Shown here piece after piece: positions 57,738 through 64,000 of a DNA stretch of 64,000 bases (position 1 is its first letter; each line of letters starts with the position of its first letter). Position numbers and translations under genes: made by a program. The DNA is from Planctomycetota bacterium. GTDB lineage: Bacteria; Planctomycetota; UBA1135; GCA-002686595. The notes under the pieces are model-generated. The model was not told the origin of the DNA and searched no databases. It worked only from the letters and a program-made list of their open reading frames with translations. The DNA lies in the NCBI GenBank assembly GCA_016795325.1, contig JAEUHY010000064.1, forward strand, positions 1 through 64,000, written 5' to 3'.

Positions 57738-59334
57738 GCCCGACGCGCGCGAGCGCCTCCCGAGCGAGTCGCGCGAGGCCGGCTCGGCCGTCGGCGTCGA
57801 GCCCGATGCGCCACAACGCGCCGTACGAGAGAAGTGCGAGCGCGCTTTTCGCGCCGAGCACAGTCGCGAGCGCCCCGTCTTCGAGCGGATCGCGCCAGGC
57901 GTCGACCGCGAGCGCGGCCCCGGTCGTCGCAGCGACGATTGCGACCAGCGCGAGCGCGCGCCCGAAGCTGCGGCTGGGGCTCTTCGCTCCGCGCGCCAGC
58001 AGTTCTGCGCCAAGTGCGAGCGGCGCGAAACAGCCCAGCGTTGCGAGCGCTGCGGCGGTGTAGCCGTGTTCGCTCCAGCGCGGCACGAGCGTCACGCCGA
58101 GCGTGACGCCGAGCGCGAGCGCGGCGACGTTGACGGCGAGCAACGACCAGTTGCGCTTCTCGGCGAGCAGCGCGACTTGGCTCAGCGCGTAGCTTCCGTA
58201 GCACAGGTACGCGACAACGATGATCGGAGTGACGCGCCACGCCTCGCGGAACTCGGGCGATCCGGCGAGCAGATCGACGGCCTGGCGGCTGAACAGCGCG
58301 GCCGGGATGTAGATCGCGCACAGCGCGGCGAAGGCCCAGTTGCCCAAGCGCACCAGCTCGCGCGCGCGCTGTTCGCGGGGAAGCGAGAACACGTGCGGTT
58401 GCCAGATCTGCATGAACGACGTCAGCACCGCCGTGTGGATCAGGAACGCGATCTTGTAGCCCAGGCCGAACACGCCGACCCACTCGCGCGCGAGCGTCAC
58501 GCCGAGCTTGGCGCCGGGGCCGTCGACGAGCTGTTGCGGCCCGAAGTGCTCGAGCACCTGACGGCCGAATTGATGCAGCCCAAGTTGCGCGAGTCCCAGC
58601 GGCAACAGCGGCAGCGAGAAGGCGAACAGCGGGCGGAACACGCTCCACTCGAAGCCCGTGCGCAGCGTGCGCGCCATCCACAGCGCGAAGCCCAGCGAGG
58701 TCAGCACCTCGCCGATGAGCACGCTCAAGAGAAAGCCGCTCACGCCCCACTCGAGCCCGAAGAGCATCCACAGTTTGAGCGCGGCTTCGACGAGCGTCTT
58801 GACGAGTTGAACCGTGGTCGAGGCGCGCGAGAGCTTGAGGATCTGCAGGTAGCGCAGCCCGCTCGCCGTGCAGATCGAGAACGGCACGATGAGGATCGCC
58901 AGCCCGAGCGCGTCGAGCAGGCCATCGGGTGCGCTCTCGCCGGCGGGGAGCGAGAAGAGCAAGTCGACCAGCGGCGCGCGCGCGGCGAGCGCGAGACCGG
59001 CGACGGCGAACGACGCCACCGCGAGCGCGATCGTCGCCGAGCTGACGACCTGGGCGCGGCGCTGCGGATCCTGGTGCTCGAAGTAGAAGCGCGTGAGGCC
59101 GCTGAGCAGGTTGATGCCGACCAGCTGCGGCACGATCAGGATCAACAGATCCACGATCTCGAGCACGCCGAACTCGCCCAGCGAAAGCCGCTGGGTGTAG
59201 AGCCGGATCAGCACGATCGCGAGCAAGCGCTGGAAGAGCGGCGCGAGGCTGTAGATCCAGCTGTGCTTCAAGAGCCCGCGCACGGACTCGGGGGCGTCGC
59301 TGCCCGCGCCTTGGGACTCGCTCGTCGACTTCAA
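57718..59334 (-). CDS. Oligosaccharide flippase (Wzx/MATE-like)
   Basis: A 538-residue inner-membrane protein with about 12-14 hydrophobic helices. 'HSWIYSLAPLFQRLLAIVLI' and 'RLYTQRLSLGEFGVLEIVDL' at the N-terminus are characteristic of polysaccharide exporters of the MOP superfamily. I take TTG 59334 as start; GTG 59283 is an alternative. It probably flips lipid-linked glycan units for the polymer acetylated by the convergent SGNH/MBOAT pair. It lies 64 nt after the methyltransferase gene, so it may be the last gene of the minus-strand operon. Confidence 0.88.
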   Translation of the reverse strand: MKSTSESQGAGSDAPESVRGLLKHSWIYSLAPLFQRLLAIVLIRLYTQRLSLGEFGVLEIVDLLILIVPQLVGINLLSGLTRFYFEHQDPQRRAQVVSSATIALAVASFAVAGLALAARAPLVDLLFSLPAGESAPDGLLDALGLAILIVPFSICTASGLRYLQILKLSRASTTVQLVKTLVEAALKLWMLFGLEWGVSGFLLSVLIGEVLTSLGFALWMARTLRTGFEWSVFRPLFAFSLPLLPLGLAQLGLHQFGRQVLEHFGPQQLVDGPGAKLGVTLAREWVGVFGLGYKIAFLIHTAVLTSFMQIWQPHVFSLPREQRARELVRLGNWAFAALCAIYIPAALFSRQAVDLLAGSPEFREAWRVTPIIVVAYLCYGSYALSQVALLAEKRNWSLLAVNVAALALGVTLGVTLVPRWSEHGYTAAALATLGCFAPLALGAELLARGAKSPSRSFGRALALVAIVAATTGAALAVDAWRDPLEDGALATVLGAKSALALLSYGALWRIGLDADGRAGLARLAREALARVGLRTGSR

Positions 59335-59398
59335 GGCCGCCGAGCGTAGCTCGCGACGCGCTGCGAACTAAGCGCTCGATTCGCGCTCGGTGGCGCAC

Positions 59399-60460
59399 TC
59401 AGCGCCGGCGCGCGACCACGCCGTGCAGCCGGTAGCGCATCACGCTGCGCTCGTGCAGGCGGACGTTCCACTCCAGGCCGTCGAGCTCGCTTTGCAGTTC
59501 CAGGCGCGCGAGCTGCGCGTCGCCGCTCCAGCCGAGCATCGAGCGCAGCACCGGTTCGCTCGCGCCGGCGTTCGGTCCGCGCTGCGAATGGCCGCCGAAC
59601 CAGTGCTCGAGCGGCGCGGCCGCGGTGGACCAGTCGTACGGGCAGGCGAGCACCAGCGCGCCGCCCGGCGCGAGCAGCCGCGCGGAGGAGCGCAGCAGGT
59701 CGAGCGGCGCGTGCGTGCTGTCGAGCACGTTGAGCGCGACCACGGCGGCGAAACTGCCGTCGGCGAAGGGCGCCTGTGCGGCGTCGACCGACCAGAAGTC
59801 GAGCTTGTCGGCGGCCGGCGTGGGCACGGTGAACTCGCGGCGGTCGTAGGTCACGCCGACGCGGCGGCGCGCGTAGCGCACGCGCGAGTCGCGCAGCACG
59901 CGCTGCGCCAGCCGCAGCTTGCCCTGGTGCAGGTCGACGCCGAGCGTGAGTCGCTCGCTGCGGCGCGCGAGCTCGAAGCTCGTCCGCCCGGCCGAGCAGC
60001 CGATCTCGAGCAGCGGACCGTCGGGCAGCGCGCCAACTTGGCGCCACAACGCATTGAGCACACGAACGATCGAACCCGGCGCCGGATCGCGCTCGCTCTC
60101 GAGCGGATCGAACTCGGCCCAGTGGTCCCAGCTGTACTGGCTCAGGTGCTGGCGCAGCGTGTCGAACTCCGACTGCGGGCCGCTGCAGTCGCCCAGCCAG
60201 CTTTCGCTGAGCTCGTCGAGCTCGTCGCGGCCGAGGAAGGCGAGCGTCTGCGCCTTCACGTGCGCGCGCAGGTCCCGCGCGAACTGCGGAACGCCGTCGA
60301 CGAGCGGAAACTCGCGTTGACAGGCCGGATTCGTGCAGCTCAGCCAGCCTTCGAGCACGTGCTCGCGCTCTTCGCGCAGCACGCGCTCGAGCCGCAGCGG
60401 CGACGGCGCTTCGCACACCGGACAGCGCGGCGCGAGCGTTTCGAGATGGACGCGGCGCAT
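59399..60460 (-). CDS. Zinc-ribbon class I SAM methyltransferase
   Basis: A 353-residue protein. A Trm112-like ribbon ('RCPVCEAPSPLRLERV', 'CTNPACQREFPLVDGVPQFA') is followed by a class I methyltransferase with motif I 'LLEIGCSAGRTSFELARR', 'LGVDLHQGKL', 'SVDAAQAPFADGSFAAVVAL' and 'LLAPGGALVLACPYDW'. The substrate is unknown. It starts 9 nt after the PAAR gene, so it belongs to that operon, where it could modify an effector, a glycan or a small molecule. Confidence 0.85.
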   Translation of the reverse strand: MRRVHLETLAPRCPVCEAPSPLRLERVLREEREHVLEGWLSCTNPACQREFPLVDGVPQFARDLRAHVKAQTLAFLGRDELDELSESWLGDCSGPQSEFDTLRQHLSQYSWDHWAEFDPLESERDPAPGSIVRVLNALWRQVGALPDGPLLEIGCSAGRTSFELARRSERLTLGVDLHQGKLRLAQRVLRDSRVRYARRRVGVTYDRREFTVPTPAADKLDFWSVDAAQAPFADGSFAAVVALNVLDSTHAPLDLLRSSARLLAPGGALVLACPYDWSTAAAPLEHWFGGHSQRGPNAGASEPVLRSMLGWSGDAQLARLELQSELDGLEWNVRLHERSVMRYRLHGVVARRR

Positions 60461-60469
60461 CGGCGCGGC

Positions 60470-60853
60470 TCAGGCGATCAGCACGTTCGTGCTGCCCGGC
60501 GGCAGCACCTTGCCCGTCGGGCCGGGGATCGGCGCGACGCAGGCCGAATGTGCGGTCATGTCGCCGACCCGCGCGGCCGGCATGTTCGCGATCATCACCG
60601 TGCTCGAGCCCACGCTGATCGTGCCGGGCCCGCCGGGCACGCAGCCGGGCAACGTGCAGGGTCCGGTCATGTCGCCCGAGCGCGCCGCGGGCATGTTGTT
60701 GATCAGCACCGTCGGCGCGCCCTTGACGATCGCGAGCGGCAACGCCGGATGCGGCGCCGGAGCGGGCACCGGGGCCGCAGGGTGGATCGGCGCGTGGCAG
60801 TGCGGGCCGTCTTGGAGCACCTGGTCGCCCAGGCGTGCGGCGGGTTTGGTCAT
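60470..60853 (-). CDS. PAAR-like (DUF4150-type) spike-tip protein
   Basis: A 127-residue protein. Two copies of the PAAR-type strand pattern are visible, 'INNMPAARSGDMTGPC' and 'IANMPAARVGDMTAHS', with His/Cys residues suited to bind a metal at the tip ('DGPHCHAPIH', 'HSACVAPIPG'). PAAR proteins cap VgrG spikes of type VI secretion or the tips of extracellular contractile systems and carry effectors. No VgrG or sheath gene lies in the window; the operon continues past the right edge. Confidence 0.9.
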   Translation of the reverse strand: MTKPAARLGDQVLQDGPHCHAPIHPAAPVPAPAPHPALPLAIVKGAPTVLINNMPAARSGDMTGPCTLPGCVPGGPGTISVGSSTVMIANMPAARVGDMTAHSACVAPIPGPTGKVLPPGSTNVLIA

Positions 60854-60869
60854 GGGCGCGATTCTCGCA

Positions 60870-62177
60870 TCACTCGCACGGTCCGTGCGCGATCAGTTGG
60901 ATGCCGAAGCACGACTCGACTTGTTTGGCGAAGGCGGCGACGAGCAGCCAGGGCAGCGGAACACCGGGCACGCCGGCGAGCATTTGCGCCAGCGCCGGTC
61001 CGAGCAAGGGCGAAGCTGCGCCGCCGGCGGACAAACCGGCTGCGGCAGCGGCGCCAGCGCTCGCTCCGGCGCCGGCGCCTGCTGCTGCGCCCGCGCCCGC
61101 CGCTCCGCTTCCGCCCAGGCCCGCTGCGGCCGCGCCGCCGAGCGCGGCGGTCATCGCCGCGGGGACGGCTGCGAGCGCCGCCGTGAGCGGCAGCGCTTGC
61201 GAGAGCGCGCTCGCGAGCGAGTTCAGCAACGAACTCAGCGCCGCGCCCGCGCCCGGCGCAAGAGGATCGATGCCGAGCGTGCGTTTGATCGTTTCGATCG
61301 CCGCGAGCATCTGCATCGCGGCGAGCAGCGCGGCCATCGCTAGCGGATCGAGCGCCGACGGCATGCCGCCCGCCGTCGCGCCCATCGTTGCGAGCTGCTG
61401 CGCGAGCGCCGCCATCCCGCCGGGCAGCGCGACGTTCACGCCCAAGCCCACCTGCGCGGCCGCGGTCGCCGCAGCGAGCGCCTGCTCCTGCGCCATCGCG
61501 CTCGCCTGCGCCGCAGCTTGCGCGAGAGCGTTCGCCTGCAACTGCGCGAGCAACTTCGCGAGCGCGTCGCCCGCCGCTTTCGCTGCGTCGTCGAGCCCTT
61601 CCTGCGCCGCGGCGAGCGCCTTGGCGATGTTGTCCTTGGCTTCGTCGAGTGCTTCGCCGACCTTCTTCGCCGCGTCCTTGGCCCAGTCGGGCGCCTCGAG
61701 ATCGACGTCGAGCAGATCCTGGAGCTTCTCGACCAGTTCGCCGAGCTTGGCGAGTTCGAGCAACTTCGCGAGCAGCTGCAGCGGCAGCAACGCGAGTTGT
61801 TTGAGCAACTCCGCGATCATCGGCCACAGGCTGCCGATCATGCCGCCCGCGCCCGGCGAGAGCATGTTGAGTCCCAGTCCCGCGTTCATCGACGCCGCCG
61901 CGCTCGCGGCCGCGGCAAGTTGCGCGAGCGCTTGAGCTTGCGCGTTGCCGCTCGCCGCTGCTGCGGCCGCTGCTTGCGCTGCCGGACTCGCTGCGGCGTT
62001 CGCACCCATCGCGAGCGGCACGGACAACGCAGCGTTGGCGCCCGCGAGTGCGGAACCGAGCGAGTTCAGCGCGGAAAGCAGGCCGGGCGGAATGACGAGG
62101 CCGGGGCCGACGTTGCTCGGCAGGTACGCGAAGCGTGCGAGCAGCTCCTGTTGGCGCTTGTAGCAGATGCAGATCAC
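60870..62177 (-). CDS. Ala/Leu/Gly-rich protein B, PAAR-linked
   Basis: A 435-residue protein from GTG 62177, beginning 'VICICYKRQQE' (Cys-x-Cys). Almost half the residues are Ala. It alternates hydrophobic stretches ('GLNMLSPGAGGMIGSLWPM', 'LKQLALLPLQLLAKLLELAK') with a charged amphipathic part ('DWAKDAAKKVGEALDEAKDN') and Gly/Ala loops, and ends 'SCFGIQLIAHGPC'. It is colinear with the next gene upstream (62191-63648). No known family recognised. Position beside PAAR suggests a cargo or a structural partner, possibly membrane-inserting. Confidence 0.72.
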   Translation of the reverse strand: MICICYKRQQELLARFAYLPSNVGPGLVIPPGLLSALNSLGSALAGANAALSVPLAMGANAAASPAAQAAAAAAASGNAQAQALAQLAAAASAAASMNAGLGLNMLSPGAGGMIGSLWPMIAELLKQLALLPLQLLAKLLELAKLGELVEKLQDLLDVDLEAPDWAKDAAKKVGEALDEAKDNIAKALAAAQEGLDDAAKAAGDALAKLLAQLQANALAQAAAQASAMAQEQALAAATAAAQVGLGVNVALPGGMAALAQQLATMGATAGGMPSALDPLAMAALLAAMQMLAAIETIKRTLGIDPLAPGAGAALSSLLNSLASALSQALPLTAALAAVPAAMTAALGGAAAAGLGGSGAAGAGAAAGAGAGASAGAAAAAGLSAGGAASPLLGPALAQMLAGVPGVPLPWLLVAAFAKQVESCFGIQLIAHGPCE

Positions 62178-62190
62178 GGCGCTTCCTCGT

Positions 62191-63648
62191 TCACTTCTTC
62201 CACGAGGACTTCTTGTCGAACGGCGCGCTCGGCGGCGGTGGTGGAGGCGGCGGCTTCGAGGCCGGTTTGGCGGGCGGCGCAGCGTTCGGTGAGTGGACGG
62301 CGGGTGCGACGGCGGGTGCGACGGGCGGCGTGGCGCCGCTGAGTTGCACGCCCTCACCGACGAGCGGCGCGCGCGCGTCGAGCGAACCGGACGCGCCTGC
62401 GTTCGAGCCCGCCGTGCTGCTCGCGCCCGCCGACGAGCTCTCGCTCGCACTCGCGCTCGCGCTGCTGCTCGTGCTCACCGCGACCGTCGGCATCGTGGGC
62501 ACGGCGAGTTGCTGCGCCGACTGCGCGAAACCCTCGGCGAAGTTGGCGAGCTTGAACGGGCAGGGCATCGAGATCGAGCTGATCAGGCACAGCGGACCGC
62601 AGGCCGAGTGCTGCAGGATGCCCACGCCGAGTTGGCCGAGCAGCTTGTTGAGCAGATAAGCGAGCAGCAGCGTCGCAGGCGGAAGGATCGGCACGCCGGA
62701 GAGCGCGTTGCCCAGGCCCTCGTTGTAGGCGCGGCTGACGGCTTGGTTGAGCGCCTTGCTCGCGGCCTTCGAAGCGCTCTTGGAGAGCGACCTCGAGGCC
62801 GAGCGCGACACGCTGCGCGACAGGCTCGGACTCACCGAGCGCGAGAGGCTCGCCAGCCGCGACTGCACGAGCGCGCCCGCGCCAGGCGTGAGCATGTTGA
62901 GCGCGAGTGCGCTCTGGATCGCCGACAGCGCGTTGAGCAGGGCCAGCGTCTGCGAGAGCAGCGCGGCGTTGAGCAAGCCGTTGAGCGCGCTCAGCGCCGA
63001 CATGTTGGATTGCAGGTTGTTGAGCGCGGCGCCGAGCATGCCCACGCCGCCCGCTGCGCCGAGATTCACTCCCAGGTTCGCCGCCAGCGAGGCTTGCAGC
63101 GCCGCGAAGGCTTGCACGCTCGCCGCTGCGCTGGCGCTCGTGTTGGCGTTGGCCGCGGCCGTGGCCGCGGCGGCCGCTTGCGCTTGTGCGTTGAGTTGCG
63201 CCGCGGCGTTGGCGCTCATCAGTCCCACGCCCATCGCGTTGGCGGCCGCGAGCGCGCTCGCCAGTTGCGCCAGCGCCTGCAGCGGCGAGAGCGTGCTCAT
63301 CGGCAGGTTGCCGAGCGCCTTGGCGAGCAAGCCCGATTCGAGCGCGCGCATCAACTGCTCGAGCGACGGAACGCAGTTGCCGCCCGCGACGTTCATGCCC
63401 AGGCCCAAGCGCAACGCGCCGACTGCGTTGGCGGTCGCGGTGAGCGACGCCATCGCCGAGACGTTGAAGGGCACGGCGACGTTGGCCGTGACGGCGGCGT
63501 TGGCGGCTGCTTGAGCGGCGAGCGCGGCGCCGAGCGCGGCCTGCGCGCCGGCCGAGCCGTTGACCGAGCCCATCGCCGCAACGTTGGCGGGGAGCGGCGA
63601 GAACAGCCCGGGCAGCGCGGCGATCGATTGTGCGCAGGCGCAGAACAT
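62191..63648 (-). CDS. Ala/Leu/Gly-rich protein A, PAAR-linked
   Basis: A 485-residue protein beginning 'MFCACAQSIAALPGLF' (Cys-x-Cys again). Long Ala/Asn/Gly/Leu segments ('LTATANAVGALRLGLGMNV', 'ALNMLTPGAGALVQSRLASL') are followed by a Ser/Arg repeat region ('SRSVSRSASRSLSKSASK'), a hydrophobic segment 'PPATLLLAYLLNKLLGQLGV', 'ILQHSACGPLC', and a Ser/Ala then Pro-rich tail. Shared blocks with protein B include L-N-M-L-[ST]-P-G-A-G and the terminal His...Gly-Pro-[Leu]-Cys, so the two are paralogues. Separated from B by 13 nt. Confidence 0.72.
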   Translation of the reverse strand: MFCACAQSIAALPGLFSPLPANVAAMGSVNGSAGAQAALGAALAAQAAANAAVTANVAVPFNVSAMASLTATANAVGALRLGLGMNVAGGNCVPSLEQLMRALESGLLAKALGNLPMSTLSPLQALAQLASALAAANAMGVGLMSANAAAQLNAQAQAAAAATAAANANTSASAAASVQAFAALQASLAANLGVNLGAAGGVGMLGAALNNLQSNMSALSALNGLLNAALLSQTLALLNALSAIQSALALNMLTPGAGALVQSRLASLSRSVSPSLSRSVSRSASRSLSKSASKAASKALNQAVSRAYNEGLGNALSGVPILPPATLLLAYLLNKLLGQLGVGILQHSACGPLCLISSISMPCPFKLANFAEGFAQSAQQLAVPTMPTVAVSTSSSASASASESSSAGASSTAGSNAGASGSLDARAPLVGEGVQLSGATPPVAPAVAPAVHSPNAAPPAKPASKPPPPPPPPSAPFDKKSSWKK

Positions 63649-63668
63649 CGTCGTGGAGTGCGCGAGAC

Positions 63669-64000
63669 TTAGCGGCGCGGCGCGCGAGCTGCGGTCGGCG
63701 CGGGCGCGGCGGCCGCCGCCGGAGCTGCGTCCCAAGGAGCGCGTTGCTGGTCGACTTCGCGCGCGAGCGCGAGGAAGCGCTTCTCGACGGCGCCTGTTTC
63801 GGCGCGCGGCACTTGGCGCAGCGCGATCTCGAGCGCGAGTCCGCTGGCGACTCCGCACAGGAACTCCGCCGGCGGAATCGGCGGCACGTCCGGCGGGCCA
63901 AGGCTTCCGCCGCTCATGTACGCGGCGAGCGCGACGCAGCCGAACGGCTTGTCGAGCCCGGCCTTTTCCGCGGCGTCGTTGGTCGCGCGCCGCCGCTCGT
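63669..64000 (-). CDS. DUF6931-like protein (5' end outside window)
   Basis: The frame is open to the right edge; an internal ATG exists at 63917, but the sequence before it is clearly coding ('DAAEKAGLDKPFGCVALAAY'). Together with 'MSGGSLGPPDVPPIPPAEF' this is the DUF6931 pattern (PFG-x-x-x-LAA ... S-G-G-S-L-x-P-P-D-x-P). DUF6931 genes are found in PAAR/type VI-like gene groups. The tail is Ala/Pro-rich. It lies 20 nt before Ala-rich protein A and so heads the visible part of the operon. Confidence 0.72.
   Translation of the reverse strand, partial: ERRRATNDAAEKAGLDKPFGCVALAAYMSGGSLGPPDVPPIPPAEFLCGVASGLALEIALRQVPRAETGAVEKRFLALAREVDQQRAPWDAAPAAAAAPAPTAARAPRR

Noticed and set aside
55869..58013. 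A 714-codon minus-strand frame opposite the SGNH and MBOAT genes
   Set aside because: Its composition is that of antisense to GC-rich coding DNA, and the plus-strand genes have full family motifs.
62293..63672. Long plus-strand frames opposite the Ala-rich proteins
   Set aside because: They are Arg/Glu/His strings created by the repetitive GCG/CTC codons of the minus-strand genes.
1..64000. tRNA, rRNA and CRISPR loci
   Set aside because: Reading both strands I found no T-arm GTTCRA context with a matching acceptor stem, no rRNA-like conserved stretch and no repeat-spacer array. A covariance-model search would be needed to exclude small RNAs.

Overview
This 64 kb window is very GC-rich and densely coded. 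It looks like chromosomal DNA of a Planctomycetota bacterium, probably one of the uncultured or Poly30-like lineages. The assignment is inferred from gene content: paired extracellular sulfatases, ECF sigma factors next to or fused to large signalling proteins, a DUF1570 protein, an RCC1-repeat protein with a 'YCTA...SLGC...RDP...CP' C-terminal module, and many small exported lipoproteins. I saw no rRNA or tRNA gene and no CRISPR array.

Layout. 1-1431: the end of an exported DNRLRE-like protein, then a small lipoprotein. 1674-7544: an accessory patch with a HigBA-type toxin-antitoxin (TA) pair, a DUF6932/XRE pair, a decayed transposase, an orphan hypothetical, a DUF1570 lipoprotein, and a SUKH-like gene abutting a Fic remnant. 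8190-28719: mostly stable chromosome, with a HEAT-repeat protein, HDOD protein, MltA lytic transglycosylase, OmpR-type two-component system, YdeI-like protein, MBL-double rhodanese protein, chromate transporter, two tandem sulfatases, a small membrane gene bracketed by two large related hairpins, a DUF4920 lipoprotein, 1-Cys peroxiredoxin, metallophosphoesterase, and a 1027-residue protein fusing an ECF sigma factor through a membrane segment to an extracytoplasmic repeat region. 28.7-50.3 kb: a mosaic of transposase debris (IS91, IS3 and IS5 types) and truncated genes around intact passengers: a MORN protein, a beta-propeller lipoprotein, an AbiEii-like pair, an RCC1-repeat protein, a secreted two-gene operon, and an ECF sigma/Ser-Thr kinase pair. 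50.3-53.4 kb: the vitamin B6 locus pdxR-pdxS-pdxT. 53.4-55.05 kb: an inserted lipoprotein gene and pseudogene bounded by a repeat of the pdxT 3' end. 55.3-59.3 kb: an SGNH/MBOAT acetylation pair facing a polysaccharide flippase. 59.4-64.0 kb: a tight minus-strand operon with a methyltransferase, a PAAR protein, two paralogous Ala/Leu/Gly-rich proteins and a DUF6931 protein, suggestive of a contractile-injection effector locus.

Themes. Four same-direction copies of an IS91-type terminus occur between 28.9 and 46.6 kb, three of them next to truncated genes. The 3' end of pdxR is present twice in the same orientation (36.9 and 50.3 kb), and so is the 3' end of pdxT (53.3 and 55.0 kb). The accessory DNA therefore appears to have been assembled around the pdx locus by recombination or one-ended transposition. 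The intact TA modules have start codons almost at the predicted transcription start, and two of them carry perfect palindromes on the promoter.

The least explained items are the hairpin-bracketed gene, the PAAR/Ala-rich/DUF6931 operon, the sigma-sensor fusion and the shared C-terminal module.
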